DNA of 64,000 nucleotides, taken from assembly GCF_013409935.1 (NCBI RefSeq), contig NZ_JACCCO010000001.1, forward strand, positions 1,054,001 through 1,118,000. The letters are read 5' to 3'. Under the pieces are notes generated by a model. It was not told where the DNA came from, searched no databases, and saw nothing but the letters and a program-made list of their open reading frames with translations. The DNA comes from Streptosporangium sandarakinum. Its GTDB lineage: Bacteria > Actinomycetota > Actinomycetes > Streptosporangiales > Streptosporangiaceae. The position numbers and the translations under genes were made by a program. Below, in pieces: positions 1 through 12,633 of this stretch (within the stretch, counting starts at the first letter, position 1; each line of letters starts with the position of its first letter).

Positions 1-86
1 TCGAGAATCGCGTCACTGATCTGGTCGGCGATCTTGTCCGGGTGGCCCTCTGTGACCGACTCGGAGGTGAACAGGCGACGGGACAA
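1..86 (-). CDS. metK: S-adenosylmethionine synthetase, N-terminal fragment
   Basis: The gene runs off the left edge of the window; only the first 28 or so codons are present. The translation [20 protein letters not shown] is the conserved N-terminus of methionine adenosyltransferase, which makes SAM from ATP and methionine; the HPDK stretch belongs to the ATP-binding site. I place the start at a TTG (revcomp of 84-86), because GAGGAG lies 8 nt upstream and no other in-frame start fits. It is the last visible gene of the minus-strand nucleotide block, after a 347-nt gap. Confidence 0.9.
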   Translation of the reverse strand, partial: MSRRLFTSESVTEGHPDKIADQISDAIL

Positions 87-254
87 GTCAGTGGCTCCTC
101 ATGCAGCGGCTGCTGGCGTTCAGGGCTCTGGCATCGGCACGACGCCAGTAGCGCTTCGCCGAAGTCTAGCCCCACCTGTGACGGCGCCGCGAAACCATCA
201 CGTTCGTATCATCTCGTGTCGGGCCCGGCTCAGCACCTCGTATCGTGCCTCGCG

Positions 255-312
255 GGCTCATGGCGACGCTGCGCGTCGCGGCTCGGGGGCTCAAGCCCGG
301 CGCCTTCCCTCG
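255..312. repeat. 58-bp direct repeat, copy 1
   Basis: It is identical base for base to 369-426; the copies start 114 bp apart. It begins GGCTCATGGCGACGCTGCGC and contains the short inverted motif GGGCTCAAGCCC. It is in the noncoding gap between metK and the upstream hypothetical gene. Confidence 0.9.
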
Positions 313-368
313 TCACTCCGTCGCTCCGCTCCTCCGCTCCTCAGTCCAGACACCGGCGCCCCCTCACA

Positions 369-426
369 GGCTCATGGCGACGCTGCGCGTCGCGGCTCGG
401 GGGCTCAAGCCCGGCGCCTTCCCTCG
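369..426. repeat. 58-bp direct repeat, copy 2
   Basis: Exact second copy of 255-312, ending 8 bp beyond the stop codon of the small hypothetical gene (stop at 434-436, minus strand). Perfect identity suggests a recent duplication or ongoing homogenisation. Confidence 0.9.
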
Positions 427-433
427 CGGCGGG

Positions 434-802
434 TCAGAGGTCGGGGAGCGGGTCCGGGGGCAGCGTCTCGGGGGCGAAGACCTCGGCGTCCGCGGCGGCG
501 ACCACCGCCGCGTACTCCTCCTCGATCTCGAAGACCATGTCGCCCAGCGCGATGGCCGCGCCCACCGAGAACTCGACCGGCCCCAGGCGGGTACGGCGCG
601 CGTGCGTGGCGTACACCGAGGTCGGCATGTTCTGGTCGAAGAACCGGGTGGACAGCACGAAGATCGACCGGCTGGAGACCACGATCAGGAACGTGGCCAT
701 CCCCGGAGAGCCCACCGACAGGGCGGGCAGGACGTAGCGGATGTCCTCACCGGGGGGCAGCAGGGCGCGGCACCGGGCCCGGACGGCGGCGGACACCGGC
801 AT
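434..802 (-). CDS. hypothetical 122-aa protein
   Basis: I do not recognise a named family. The 122-aa product has a central hydrophobic stretch (MATFLIVVSSRSIFVLSTRF), then a run reading TRLGPVEFSVGAAIALGDMV and an acidic, alanine-rich C-terminus ending PLPDL. No signal peptide is evident. The pattern of short beta-like strands could fit a PH-like fold, but this is only an impression. GGAG sits 8 nt before the ATG (revcomp of 800-802), a good ribosome binding site. It lies between coaBC and metK in the same direction and is probably co-transcribed. Confidence 0.65.
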   Translation of the reverse strand: MPVSAAVRARCRALLPPGEDIRYVLPALSVGSPGMATFLIVVSSRSIFVLSTRFFDQNMPTSVYATHARRTRLGPVEFSVGAAIALGDMVFEIEEEYAAVVAAADAEVFAPETLPPDPLPDL

Positions 803-894
803 GGTCGACTCCTCCCCGCCGGACGCGTTCCACGACCTTCCGGACGCAGTATCCGCCGGGAGGGCGGCCCCGGCAAGCACCGGCTGGCGGCCGG

Positions 895-2223
895 TCAGGC
901 CAGGCGTTCGGCGACGAGGTCCCAGACCACGTCGGCGAGGTCCTCCTTGGGGCCGCGGGGCACCTCCGCCCGCTCCCCGTCCGCGCCCAGCACCACGGCC
1001 GCGTTGTCCGGGGTGCCGAAGGCCAGGCCCGCGCCCACCTGGTTGACGACGAGCAGGTCGCAGCCCTTGCGGGCGAGCTTGGCCTGGCCGTTGGCCAGGA
1101 CGTCGTCGGTCTCGGCGGCGAAGCCCACGATGACCCGCGGGTACGGCTTGAGCCCCTCGCGGCGGCGCTCCCCCAGCTCGGCGAGGATGTCGGGGTTCTC
1201 GACCAGGTGGACCGGCTCGGGCCCGGCCGAGGTCTTCTTGATCTTCGAGTCGTGTGGCGCGACGGGCCGGAAGTCGGCCACGGCGGCGGCCATGACGACC
1301 GCGTCGGCGTTCTCCAGCGCCGCCAGGACGGCCTCGCGCAGCTCCAGGGCCGACTCCACCCGGACCACCGTCGCCCCGGCCGGGTCGGGCAGCGAGACGT
1401 TGGCGGCCACCAGGGTGACCTCCGCCCCGCGGGCGACGGCCGTGCGGGCCAGGGCGTACCCCTGCAGGCCCGAGGAGCGGTTGCCGATGAAGCGGACCGG
1501 GTCGATGGCCTCGCGGGTGCCGCCGGCGGAGATCACCAGGCGGCGGCCGGCCAGGTCGGCGCCGCGCCCGCGCAGCGCCCGGCGGCAGACCTCGAAGATC
1601 TCGCGGGGGTCGGGCAGCCGGCCGCGGCCGGTGTCGGCGCCGGTCAGGCGGCCCACGGCGGGGTCGATGACGATCGCGCCGCGCTCGCGGAGCGTGGCGA
1701 CGTTGGCCCTGGTCGCCGGGTGCTCCCACATCTCGGTGTGCATCGCGGGGGCGAACACCACCGGGCACCGCGCGGTGAGCAGGGTGTTGGTCAGCAGGTC
1801 GCCGGCCAGCCCGTGGGCGGCGCGGGCGAGCACGTCGGCGGTGGCGGGCGCCACCACCACCAGGTCGGCGCCCTGGCCGATCCGGACGTGCGGGACCTCG
1901 TGCACCGAGTCCCAGACGTCGGTGGCGACCGGGTTGCCGGACAGCGCGGCCCAGGTGGGCTCGCCGACGAATTTCAGGGCCTCGCGGGTCGGGACGACCC
2001 GGACGTCGTGGCCGGACTCGGTGAACAGGCGCAGCAGCTCGCACGCCTTGTAGGCGGCGATGCCCGCGCTGACGCCGAGGACGACGGAGGGGCGGGGCGG
2101 CCGGCCCTCCGCGCGCGCCGCGGCGTCCGCGGGGGCGCCGGGCCGGTCGCCGGCCGGATCGCCGATCGGGCCGTCGTCCGGCGCGGCCGGGCGGCCCGCC
2201 GTCACGCCCTCGCCAGACGTCAT
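895..2223 (-). CDS. coaBC: bifunctional phosphopantothenoylcysteine synthetase/decarboxylase
   Basis: Two-domain coenzyme A biosynthesis enzyme: the N-terminal CoaC flavin decarboxylase half (SVVLGVSAGIAAYKAC, then PAMHTEMWEHPAT with the active-site region) and the C-terminal CoaB ligase half (VISAGGTREAIDPVRFIGN, and the KIKK motif used in cysteine ligation). The 442-aa form has about 45 residues of low-complexity sequence before the first conserved strand, so the true start could be downstream of the ATG at 2221-2223; I kept that ATG because it lies 8 nt after the rpoZ stop. The rpoZ-coaBC-metK order is typical of actinobacteria. Confidence 0.93.
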   Translation of the reverse strand: MTSGEGVTAGRPAAPDDGPIGDPAGDRPGAPADAAARAEGRPPRPSVVLGVSAGIAAYKACELLRLFTESGHDVRVVPTREALKFVGEPTWAALSGNPVATDVWDSVHEVPHVRIGQGADLVVVAPATADVLARAAHGLAGDLLTNTLLTARCPVVFAPAMHTEMWEHPATRANVATLRERGAIVIDPAVGRLTGADTGRGRLPDPREIFEVCRRALRGRGADLAGRRLVISAGGTREAIDPVRFIGNRSSGLQGYALARTAVARGAEVTLVAANVSLPDPAGATVVRVESALELREAVLAALENADAVVMAAAVADFRPVAPHDSKIKKTSAGPEPVHLVENPDILAELGERRREGLKPYPRVIVGFAAETDDVLANGQAKLARKGCDLLVVNQVGAGLAFGTPDNAAVVLGADGERAEVPRGPKEDLADVVWDLVAERLA

Positions 2224-2231
2224 CGGTGCGA

Positions 2232-2498
2232 CTAGCCCTCGATCGGCTCGGCGGTGAGCAGGCCCTCGCTGACCTCGCGCAGCGCGATGGACAGCGGCTT
2301 CTCCTGCGCGTGGGTCTCGACCAGCGGGCCGACGTACTCGAGCAGGCCCTCGCCGAGCTGCGAGTAGTAGGCGTTGATCTGCCGCGCCCGCTTCGAGCCG
2401 AAGATCACGAGGCTGTACTTGCTGTCGACGATGTCCAGCAGCGCGTCGATCGACGGGTTGGTGATGCCTTCGGAATAGGAGGAGGCGTTGGTAGCCAC
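2232..2498 (-). CDS. rpoZ: RNA polymerase omega subunit
   Basis: The 88-aa product contains the omega signature ([20 protein letters not shown], then [11 protein letters not shown]). Omega helps assemble and stabilise the beta-prime subunit of RNA polymerase. Start is GTG (revcomp of 2496-2498), with GGGGA 8 nt upstream, just after the gmk stop at 2511. It sits between gmk and coaBC as in most actinobacteria. The length is usual for actinobacterial omega. Confidence 0.96.
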   Translation of the reverse strand: MATNASSYSEGITNPSIDALLDIVDSKYSLVIFGSKRARQINAYYSQLGEGLLEYVGPLVETHAQEKPLSIALREVSEGLLTAEPIEG

Positions 2499-2510
2499 GT
2501 GTGATTTCCC

Positions 2511-3215
2511 CTAGCTAGGTGAACGGCCGGGGCGCGAGGCCTCGGGAGCATCAGCCATCAAGGCTATCAGCCGGTGGCATACATCCTGGACGGACGTGTT
2601 GACAAGGGTCAGGTCGAATTCGCGCTCGGCCGCCATCTCGACGCGGCCGGCCGCGAGGCGCCGCTCGATGACGTCCTCGGGCTCGGTGCCCCTGCCTCGC
2701 AGGCGCTTCTCCAGCTCCTCCCAGGTCGGGGGGGCCAGGAAGACCAGGAGGGCCTCGGGCATGGTCGCGCGCACCTGCCGCGCGCCCTGCAGGTCGATCT
2801 CCAGTACGGCGGGCACCCCGGCTGCGAGCTTCTCCAGCACCGGGCCGCGCGGCGTGCCGTACCGGTTGCCGGCGAACTCGGCCCACTCCAGCAGTTCGCC
2901 GGAGGCGACGAGGCGGTCGAACTCCTCGTCGTCGGCGAAGAAGTACTCCACGCCGTGGGTCTCGCCCGGACGGGGCTTCCTGGTGGTCACCGAGACCGAC
3001 AGCCACACCTCGGGGTGTGCCCGCCGGAGCTCGGCGACGACCGTGGACTTGCCGACGCCCGACGGCCCCGAGAGGACCGTCAGGCGCCTGCCGGCCGGGC
3101 CGGGGAGGACTCGCGCCCGCTCCCGGCCCGCGGCCGAGGAGGTGGAGCCGCCGGACCCGCTTTCAGCGGCTTTCCCCGAGGCAGGGCTTCCGCCCTGCCG
3201 CGTCGTTCCGGACAC
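2511..3215 (-). CDS. gmk: guanylate kinase
   Basis: It phosphorylates GMP to GDP using ATP. The P-loop [10 protein letters not shown] and the GMP-binding stretch [19 protein letters not shown] are clear. About 40 residues of Ser/Gly/Ala-rich sequence precede the conserved core ([11 protein letters not shown]) when the GTG at 3213-3215 is used; typical guanylate kinases start a few residues before that core, so an internal GTG could be the real start. The gene lies directly downstream of mihF and upstream of rpoZ, a conserved actinobacterial order. Confidence 0.94.
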   Translation of the reverse strand: MSGTTRQGGSPASGKAAESGSGGSTSSAAGRERARVLPGPAGRRLTVLSGPSGVGKSTVVAELRRAHPEVWLSVSVTTRKPRPGETHGVEYFFADDEEFDRLVASGELLEWAEFAGNRYGTPRGPVLEKLAAGVPAVLEIDLQGARQVRATMPEALLVFLAPPTWEELEKRLRGRGTEPEDVIERRLAAGRVEMAAEREFDLTLVNTSVQDVCHRLIALMADAPEASRPGRSPS

Positions 3216-3280
3216 TCCAGACCCCCCGTGATTACATTTCCCGCCGAAGCGGGACGAACATGGTCGTACTTGAACCGAGA

Positions 3281-3604
3281 CTAGCTCTCGGCTCCGCCGA
3301 ACTCACGCTCGAGTGAAGCCCGCTGGTTGGCACCCAGGCCCCGCACGCGGCGGGACTCGGCGATGCCGAGCCGCTCCATGAGCTGCTTGGCGCGGACCTT
3401 GCCCACGCCGGGGAGCGACTCCAGAAGGGCCGAGACCTTCATCTTGCCGATGACGTCGTCAGCCTGCCCGTCTTTGAGCACCTCAGCCAGAGAGATGGCG
3501 CCGTGCTTGAGACGGTTCTTAACCTCGGCACGCTCTCGGCGGGCCTTGGCAGCCTTCTCTAGGGCTGCGGCGCGCTGCTCAGGGGTAAGGGGAGGAAGAG
3601 CCAC
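3281..3604 (-). CDS. mihF: actinobacterial integration host factor (mIHF)
   Basis: Small basic nucleoid protein of 107 aa. The C-terminal part ([22 protein letters not shown]) is the helix-hairpin-helix-like DNA-binding segment of the mIHF family, and the N-terminal helix is rich in Ala, Arg and Glu. It binds and bends DNA and was named for supporting phage integration in mycobacteria. Start GTG (revcomp of 3602-3604) has GAGGTGA 6 nt upstream. The neighbours pyrF and gmk match the usual actinobacterial arrangement. Confidence 0.95.
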   Translation of the reverse strand: MALPPLTPEQRAAALEKAAKARRERAEVKNRLKHGAISLAEVLKDGQADDVIGKMKVSALLESLPGVGKVRAKQLMERLGIAESRRVRGLGANQRASLEREFGGAES

Positions 3605-3790
3605 GCCGGGTCACCTCGAATTTCCTGTCGATGTACTCGGACGGGAAGGGAAACTAGCTGGTCATGACGTTTCAAGCAACGTCAAGGCCAGTTTCTCCCC
3701 TTAGAAAATCTACTTTGTCGCCCTGCGTGATGAGATTGTGACTCGGTGTCGATGAAAGTACGGTCTACGGGGCGTTTTCAGCGACGAAGA

Positions 3791-4504
3791 TCACACTCGC
3801 CGATCGCCCGCCGCGGCGCTCCGCCGGAGGGCCGCGGCGATGCCCGCGGCCGCCGCGCCGGGGTCGGCCGAACCGGTGATCGGGCGGCCGATCACGAGCA
3901 GGTCCGCCCCGTCGGCGAACGCCTGCTCCGGCGTGGCCACCCGCGCCTGGTCCTGGCTTCCGGAGCCCGCGGGGCGCACCCCGGGGGTGATCAGGGTGAT
4001 GTCCGGCCCCACCTCCCCGCGCACCGCGGCGACCTCCTGCGGCGAGCAGACGAGCGCCTGGGCCCCCGCCCCGACGGCCATGGCCGCCAGGCGGCGCACC
4101 GCGTCGCCGGGCGGGCCGGCGAGGCCGATCCGCTCCAGGTCGGCCTCCGACAGCGACGTGAGCACCGTCACGGCCGCGATCCTCGTGTCCGGAAGGGCCT
4201 GTACGGCCTCTGAGATCATCGCGGGGCCGCCCGCGGCGTGGACGGTCAGGATGGCGGGCCTGAGCCGTCCTACGGCCCTTGCAGCGCCGGCGACGGTGTT
4301 GGGGATGTCGTGCAGCTTCAGGTCGAGGAAGATGTCGACACCGCTCGCCCCGCGCACCGAGGCGATCACCTCGGGGCCGTAGCGGAGGTAGAGCTCCAGT
4401 CCGACCTTGATCGTGCTGACGTGGGGCGTCACCAGGCTCGCCCAGCGGGCCGCGGTCTCCAGGTCGGGCGCGTCCAGGGCTACGGCGATGGGTGCGGGCC
4501 TCAC
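3791..4504 (-). CDS. pyrF: orotidine 5'-phosphate decarboxylase
   Basis: It catalyses the last step of UMP synthesis, OMP to UMP. The (beta/alpha)8 enzyme signature FLDLKLHDIPNTV carries the catalytic Lys-x-x-Asp pair, and PGVRPAG and VIGRPITG are the phosphate-binding loops. I use the GTG at revcomp 4502-4504, which overlaps the pyrD stop as GTGA and gives 237 aa with no unsupported extension. Translational coupling to pyrD is likely. It is followed by a 186-nt gap before mihF. Confidence 0.95.
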   Translation of the reverse strand: MRPAPIAVALDAPDLETAARWASLVTPHVSTIKVGLELYLRYGPEVIASVRGASGVDIFLDLKLHDIPNTVAGAARAVGRLRPAILTVHAAGGPAMISEAVQALPDTRIAAVTVLTSLSEADLERIGLAGPPGDAVRRLAAMAVGAGAQALVCSPQEVAAVRGEVGPDITLITPGVRPAGSGSQDQARVATPEQAFADGADLLVIGRPITGSADPGAAAAGIAAALRRSAAAGDRRV

Positions 4505-5475
4505 AGGGAACTCTCCTCCAGGTCTGTACGGTGCCGGGTCGACGCGCCCGGCGGGCGGTGGGCCAGCCCGACGGCGTCGGCGAGCCGGTTGAACCCCCGG
4601 GCCGCCAGCAGCTCCTCCAGCTCGCGCAGGATCCGCATGCAGGCGTAGGGGTCGTGGAACAGGGCGGTGCCCACGGCGACGACGCAGGCGCCCGCCAGGA
4701 TGAGCTCGAAGGCGTCCCGGCCGGTCAGCACGCCGCCCATGCCGATGATGGGCACGCTGGGCAGCGCGGCGTGCACCTGCCACACGCAGCGTACGGCCAG
4801 CGGCCGCACGGCGGGGCCGGACAGCCCCCCGGTGACCGCGGCGAGCGCGGGCCGCATGGTCTCGGTGTCGATGCTCATGCCGAGCGGGTTGTTGATCATC
4901 GAGAGGGCGTCGGCGCCGCCGTCCACGCACGCGCGGGCGACGCTGACGATGTCCGGCACGTCCGGGGAGAGCTTGGCCAGCACGGGCACGTCGTAGCGCA
5001 TCACCGAGCGCACCGAGGCGATCACCTCAGCCGAGGCGGCGCCGTCGCGGGCGAAGACCCGGCCGCGGTCCTCGATGTTGGGGCACGACAGGTTGACCTC
5101 CACGGCGGTCACCCCGGGCGCGTCGGTGAGCCTGCGGGCCAGGGCGGTGTACTCGGCCACGGTGCCCCCGCCGATGGAGACCACCGTCCGGACGCTCCGC
5201 TGGGCCAGCCAGGGCAGCTCGCGCTCCAGGAAGGCGTCCACGCCCGGCCCCTGGAGCCCGACGGCGTTCAGCATGCCCGAGGGCGTCTCGGCCATCCGGG
5301 GCGTCGGACGGCCCGCCCTGGGGGCCATCGTGATCGACCGCGTGGTGAGCGCGCCGATGCGGCCCAGGTCGAAGAACTGCGCCAGCTCGGCGCCCGACGC
5401 GGCGCACCCGGCGGCCGTGGTGATCGGGTTGACCAGCTCCACGTGTCCCAGGTACGTGCGCATGTCAACCGGCAT
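4501..5475 (-). CDS. pyrD: dihydroorotate dehydrogenase, catalytic subunit (class 1B)
   Basis: This FMN enzyme oxidises dihydroorotate to orotate. The core reads NPITTAAGCAASGAEL at the N-terminus, EVNLSCPNIEDRG with the class 1B active-site cysteine region, and IGMGGVLTGRDAFE for FMN phosphate binding. The adjacent pyrK indicates the heterotetrameric NAD-dependent form. I choose ATG at revcomp 5473-5475 (324 aa) because GGGGGA lies 7 nt upstream; a GTG at 5490 and an ATG at 5463 are alternatives. The start lies inside the end of pyrK, so the two are coupled. Confidence 0.94.
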   Translation of the reverse strand: MPVDMRTYLGHVELVNPITTAAGCAASGAELAQFFDLGRIGALTTRSITMAPRAGRPTPRMAETPSGMLNAVGLQGPGVDAFLERELPWLAQRSVRTVVSIGGGTVAEYTALARRLTDAPGVTAVEVNLSCPNIEDRGRVFARDGAASAEVIASVRSVMRYDVPVLAKLSPDVPDIVSVARACVDGGADALSMINNPLGMSIDTETMRPALAAVTGGLSGPAVRPLAVRCVWQVHAALPSVPIIGMGGVLTGRDAFELILAGACVVAVGTALFHDPYACMRILRELEELLAARGFNRLADAVGLAHRPPGASTRHRTDLEESSL

Positions 5476-6340
5476 GCCGCGATCCCCCACCGGGCGCTCC
5501 CAGCGCGTCGAACGGGATCGTTCCGACGTCGTCGAACCGGACGCGCTCGCCCCGGAAGACCGGGCCCTCGACGCACGAGCGGACCATCCGGGTGACGCCG
5601 TCGTCCCCGATGACCGGCAGCACGCACGTCATGCACACGCCGATCCCGCACGCCATCCGCTCCTCCACGGCCACCTGGACCGGGATGTCGAACTCGACCG
5701 CCACGGCGGTGACGCCGCGCAGCATCGCCATCGGGCCGCACGCGTAGACCGCGTCGGCCCGCACGTCGGCGATCACCCCGGGCAGCACGTCGGTGACCTT
5801 GCCGCGCATCCCCACCGAGCCGTCCTCGGTGGTCAGCGTGGTGGTCTCCCCCATCCGGCGGGCGCGCAGCGCGCCGAACACCCGGTCGGCGGAGGCCGCG
5901 CCGAGCACGAAGTCGACCCGGCAGCCGCGCCGCTGGAGCGCGTCGGCCAGCGGGAACAGCGCGGCCGAGCCGTGCTCCCCGCCGGCCAGGACGCAGCCCA
6001 CCGGGTCGCGGGGCAGCGGGAAGGGACGGCCGAGCGGGCCGACCAGGTCGAGCGTGTCGCGGGCCCGGCGCTCGGCCAGCCACTCGGTGCCCGGGCCGCG
6101 CACAGTGAAGACGAACTCCACGGTGCCGCCGTAGTCGGGCTTGACGTCGTGGACGAAGAAGACGCGGCGGGTCAGCGACGACGTCCGCGCGCCGCCGACC
6201 GCCACCGCCACGAAGTGACCGGGCCGGAAACGCTCGGCGATGCCGGGCGCCACCACGGTCAGCGCATGGTAAGCGTCGACCCGGCGCGTCGTCAGCACCG
6301 TGCCGGTCACCTGCACCGGAGTAACAGGCGTCTTCCTCAC
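5465..6340 (-). CDS. pyrK: dihydroorotate dehydrogenase electron transfer subunit
   Basis: FAD and [2Fe-2S] subunit that passes electrons from PyrD to NAD. The FAD region (FRPGHFVAVAV, and RRVFFVHDV) precedes an NAD-binding CVLAGGEHGSAALFPLADAL segment. The iron-sulfur cysteines are visible at about residues 231, 236, 239 and 256 (ACGIGVCMTC, then RSC). The GTG at revcomp 6338-6340 is the longest start; no well-spaced ribosome binding site precedes it, so a GTG a few codons further in remains possible. It overlaps pyrD by about 11 nt. Confidence 0.92.
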   Translation of the reverse strand: MRKTPVTPVQVTGTVLTTRRVDAYHALTVVAPGIAERFRPGHFVAVAVGGARTSSLTRRVFFVHDVKPDYGGTVEFVFTVRGPGTEWLAERRARDTLDLVGPLGRPFPLPRDPVGCVLAGGEHGSAALFPLADALQRRGCRVDFVLGAASADRVFGALRARRMGETTTLTTEDGSVGMRGKVTDVLPGVIADVRADAVYACGPMAMLRGVTAVAVEFDIPVQVAVEERMACGIGVCMTCVLPVIGDDGVTRMVRSCVEGPVFRGERVRFDDVGTIPFDALGAPGGGSRHAG

Positions 6341-6466
6341 CTCCGCCTGGGGCGTCGCCCCGCAGATCCGCCGTGCCCGTGGTCCCCTTCGCTCGCCCCC
6401 TGTCTCCGCCCTTCCCGGTCATCCCCGCGTTCGGCGGCGCCTACGGCCGCGTCCGGCTCCTCGCTC

Positions 6467-6507
6467 GCTTCGCGGACGGCTCGTTCTTCACCGGCCGCTC
6501 CGCTCGC

Positions 6508-6525
<18 letters not shown>
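6467..6525. repeat. 59-bp dispersed element at the 3' end of carB
   Basis: It aligns without gaps to 9917-9975 at the 3' end of carA, with about ten mismatches in 59 positions. The shared core is CTCCGCTCGCTC followed by TCCCC. It overlaps the last codons and stop of carB (stop 6508-6510), then runs into the carB-pyrK gap. I infer a dispersed element that has entered the 3' ends of both carbamoyl phosphate synthetase genes. Confidence 0.65.
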
Positions 6526-9808
<3,283 letters not shown>

Positions 9809-9816
<8 letters not shown>

Positions 9817-11080
9817 CCTTACCACCCTTCGTGTTCATGGTCGCGTTCGCCTGCTCCGCGTTCACGGTCGCGCTCGGCTTCTCGCTCGCCTGCTCCGCGT
9901 TCACGGTCGCGCTCGGCTCCTCACTCGCTGCGCGGCCGGCTCCTTCGTCGCCGCCCACTCCGCTCGCTCGTCCCCTCGCCTGCTCCATCAGGTCGCAGAA
10001 CCGGTCGAACAGCCCCGCGGAGTCGTGCGGGCCGGCCGCCGCCTCGGGGTGGTACTGGACGCTGAAGGCCGGCCGGTCGACGAGCCGCAGCCCCTCGACG
10101 CAGTCGTCGTTGAGGTTGACGTGGGTGACCTCCGCCGGGCCGTACGGCGTGTCGAACGGCCCGTCCAGCGGCGCCCGTACGGCGAAGCCGTGGTTGTGCG
10201 CGGAGATCTCCACCTTGCCGGTGCTCCGGTCCTGGACCGGCTGGTTGACGCCGCGGTGGCCGTAGCGCAGCTTGTAGGTGCCGAGGCCCAGGGCCCGGCC
10301 GAAGATCTGGTTGCCGAAGCAGATGCCGAAGAACGGCCGGCCCGCGGCGAGGACGCCGCGCAGCGCCTCGACGGCGCCGTCGGCGGTGGCCGGGTCGCCG
10401 GGGCCGTTGGAGAAGAACACGCCGTCGGGGTCGACGGCGAGGATGTCCTCGGCGGTGCTGGAGGCCGGCAGGACGTGCACCTCGCAGCCGCGCTCGGCCA
10501 TCCGGTGGGGGGTCATCGCCTTGATCCCGAGGTCCACGGCCGCCACGGTGAAGCGCTTGGCGCCGATCGCCGGCACCACGTACGGCTCGGCGGTGGAGAC
10601 CTCCTCCGCCAGGTCGGCGCCCTCCATGCCGGGGCTGCGCCGGACCCGCTCCACCAGCTCCTCGACGGGGGCGAGGGCGTCGCCGGAGAAGATCCCGGCG
10701 CGCATGGCCCCGCGCTCGCGCAGGTGGCGGGTGAGGGCCCGGGTGCCGGAGATGGCGATGCCGACGACGCCCTGCTCCCGGAGGTAGTCGTCGAGGGAGC
10801 GGCGGGCGCGCCAGCTGGAGGTGACGCGGGCGGGCTCGCGGACGACGTAGCCGGCGACCCAGACCCGCGAGGACTCGGGGTCCTCGTCGTTGACGCCGGT
10901 GTTGCCGATGTGCGGCGCGGTCATCGCGACGATCTGGCGGTGGTACGAGGGGTCGGTGAGCGTCTCCTGGTAGCCGGTCATCCCGGTGTTGAAGACCATC
11001 TCGCCGAAGGTCTCTCCCTCGGCGCCGTAGGGCGCCCCTTGGAAGACGCGGCCGTCTTCCAGCACTAGCACTGCGGTCAC
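9809..11080 (-). CDS. carA: carbamoyl phosphate synthetase, small (glutaminase) subunit
   Basis: Class I glutamine amidotransferase that delivers ammonia to CarB. The nucleophile motif [10 protein letters not shown] and the His-Glu pair in [12 protein letters not shown] are present. GTG at revcomp 11078-11080 starts [15 protein letters not shown], the normal N-terminus; the open frame upstream is not conserved-looking. After the usual end ([10 protein letters not shown]) there is an unusual tail of about 45 residues built from a 13-residue repeat ([13 protein letters not shown] and [13 protein letters not shown]), encoded by a 39-nt tandem repeat and a dispersed element. Confidence 0.95.
9847..9919. 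repeat. 39-nt tandem repeat inside the carA 3' end
   Basis: Two copies, 9847-9880 and 9886-9919, match at 33 of 34 compared bases with a 39-nt period. A partial third copy lies at about 9834-9850. Because the period is a multiple of three, the repeat extends CarA in frame rather than breaking it. Confidence 0.85.
9917..9975. repeat. 59-bp dispersed element at the 3' end of carA
   Basis: Partner of the element at 6467-6525, aligning over 59 positions with about ten differences. Here it is read through in frame as part of the CarA tail ([18 protein letters not shown]), whereas in carB it supplies the stop codon. Confidence 0.65.
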
Positions 11081-11328
11081 TCGAAAACCCCGATCATATC
11101 GGTCACTGCTCCGCAAAGTATGAAATATCAGGCATGGTGGTGGAGGGTGCCTCCACGATGTGAGACGCGCCGTTCCGCCCGGCTCCGTCCGCCCGTTCCC
11201 CGGGCACGGGCCGGCGGCCAAGCGTCCACGCGTCTCCCCCGGCGCTCCGCGCCCTCCGCGGGCCGGGGCCGGGCGGCCCCGCCGCCCACCGCGCGGGGTG
11301 AACCGTACGGCGGGCGGCGGGCCGGGCG

Positions 11329-12633
11329 TCAGACGAGCTTGCCGTCCAGGACGGTCGGTCTGCCGCGCAGGAGGGTGGCCACGACCCGGCCGGGCAGGGT
11401 CCTGCCCTCGTACGGCGTGTTGCGGCTGCGCGAGGCGAAGGCCGAGGGGTCCACCCCGGCGCGCGCCGAGGCGTCGTAGAGCGTGATGTTGGCCGGGGCG
11501 CCCGCCTCGACGGGGCGGCCGTGACCGGCCAGGCGGCCGATCCTGGCCGGGGCGTACGACATGCGCTCGGCGACACCCGACCAGTCAAGCAGGCCGGTCT
11601 CCACCATGGCCTCGTGAACCACCGACAGCGCCGTCTCCAGCCCGATCATGCCCATCGCCGCGGCGGACCACTCGGTCTCCTTGTCCTCGACCGGGTGCGG
11701 GGCGTGGTCGGTGGCGACGCAGTCGATCGTTCCGTCGGCCAGCGCGAGGCGCAGCGCCTCGACGTCGGCGCGGGTGCGCAGCGGCGGGTTGACCTTGTAG
11801 ATCGGGTTGTAGGCGCCGACCGGGGAGTCCTCGACGAGGTCGTCGGTCAGCAGCAGGTGGTGCGGGGTCACCTCGGCGGTGACGTCCCAGCCCTTGGACT
11901 TGGCCCACCGGATGATCTCCACTGAGCCGGCGGTGGAGACGTGGCAGACGTGCAGCCGGGAGCCGACGTGCGCGGCCAGCAGGCAGTCGCGGGCGATGAT
12001 CGCCTCCTCGGCGACCGCGGGCCAGCCGGTCAGGCCGAGCCTGCCGGAGACCGCGCCCTCGTTCATCTGCGCGCCGGCGGTCAGCCGCGGCTCCTGGGCG
12101 TGCTGGGCGATCACTCCGTCGAACGCCTTGACGTACTCCAGGGCGCGGCGCATGAGCACCGCGTCGGAGACGCATTTGCCGTCGTCGGAGAAGACCCGTA
12201 CCTGCGCCGCGGAGTCGGCCATCGCGCCGAGCTCGGCGAGCCGCTCGCCCTCCAGGCCGACGGTGACGGCGCCGACCGGGCGCACGTCGCAGTGGCCGGC
12301 CTCCTGGCCCAGGCGCCAGACCTGCTCGACGACGCCGGCGGTGTCGGCGACCGGGTCGGTGTTGGCCATGGCGTGCACGGCGGTGTAGCCGCCCAGTGCG
12401 GCGGCGCGGGTGCCGGTCTCGACGGTCTCGGCGTCCTCCCTGCCCGGCTCGCGCAGGTGGGTGTGCAGGTCGACGAGGCCGGGCAGGGCGATGAGGCCCC
12501 GGGCGTCGATCGTCTCGTCGCCGGTCAGCCCCTGGCCGACCTCCTCGACGATCCCGCCGCGGATGAGGATGTCGGCCGGCTCTCCGCCGAGGATCCTCGC
12601 TCCCCTGACGACGGTGCTTCGCTGCTCGCTCAC
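11329..12633 (-). CDS. pyrC: dihydroorotase
   Basis: Class I zinc amidohydrolase that cyclises carbamoyl aspartate to dihydroorotate. The metal motif [10 protein letters not shown] is at about residues 55-64, later histidines lie in [10 protein letters not shown] and the catalytic Asp in [14 protein letters not shown]. The 434-aa length is normal. ATG at revcomp 12631-12633 overlaps the pyrB stop by 4 nt (ATGA). A 248-nt gap without a gene follows before carA; many actinobacteria carry a small membrane-protein gene there, and it is absent here. Confidence 0.96.
   Translation of the reverse strand: MSEQRSTVVRGARILGGEPADILIRGGIVEEVGQGLTGDETIDARGLIALPGLVDLHTHLREPGREDAETVETGTRAAALGGYTAVHAMANTDPVADTAGVVEQVWRLGQEAGHCDVRPVGAVTVGLEGERLAELGAMADSAAQVRVFSDDGKCVSDAVLMRRALEYVKAFDGVIAQHAQEPRLTAGAQMNEGAVSGRLGLTGWPAVAEEAIIARDCLLAAHVGSRLHVCHVSTAGSVEIIRWAKSKGWDVTAEVTPHHLLLTDDLVEDSPVGAYNPIYKVNPPLRTRADVEALRLALADGTIDCVATDHAPHPVEDKETEWSAAAMGMIGLETALSVVHEAMVETGLLDWSGVAERMSYAPARIGRLAGHGRPVEAGAPANITLYDASARAGVDPSAFASRSRNTPYEGRTLPGRVVATLLRGRPTVLDGKLV

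Larger units (their letters stand above)
87..433. other. metK upstream gap with a duplicated 58-bp element
   Basis: This stretch lies between the metK start and the end of the small hypothetical gene. I see no gene in it. Its main content is a perfect 58-bp direct duplication (255-312 and 369-426) annotated separately, with a diverged GC-rich segment between copies. SAM-responsive elements might be expected ahead of metK, but I do not recognise one. Confidence 0.6.
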
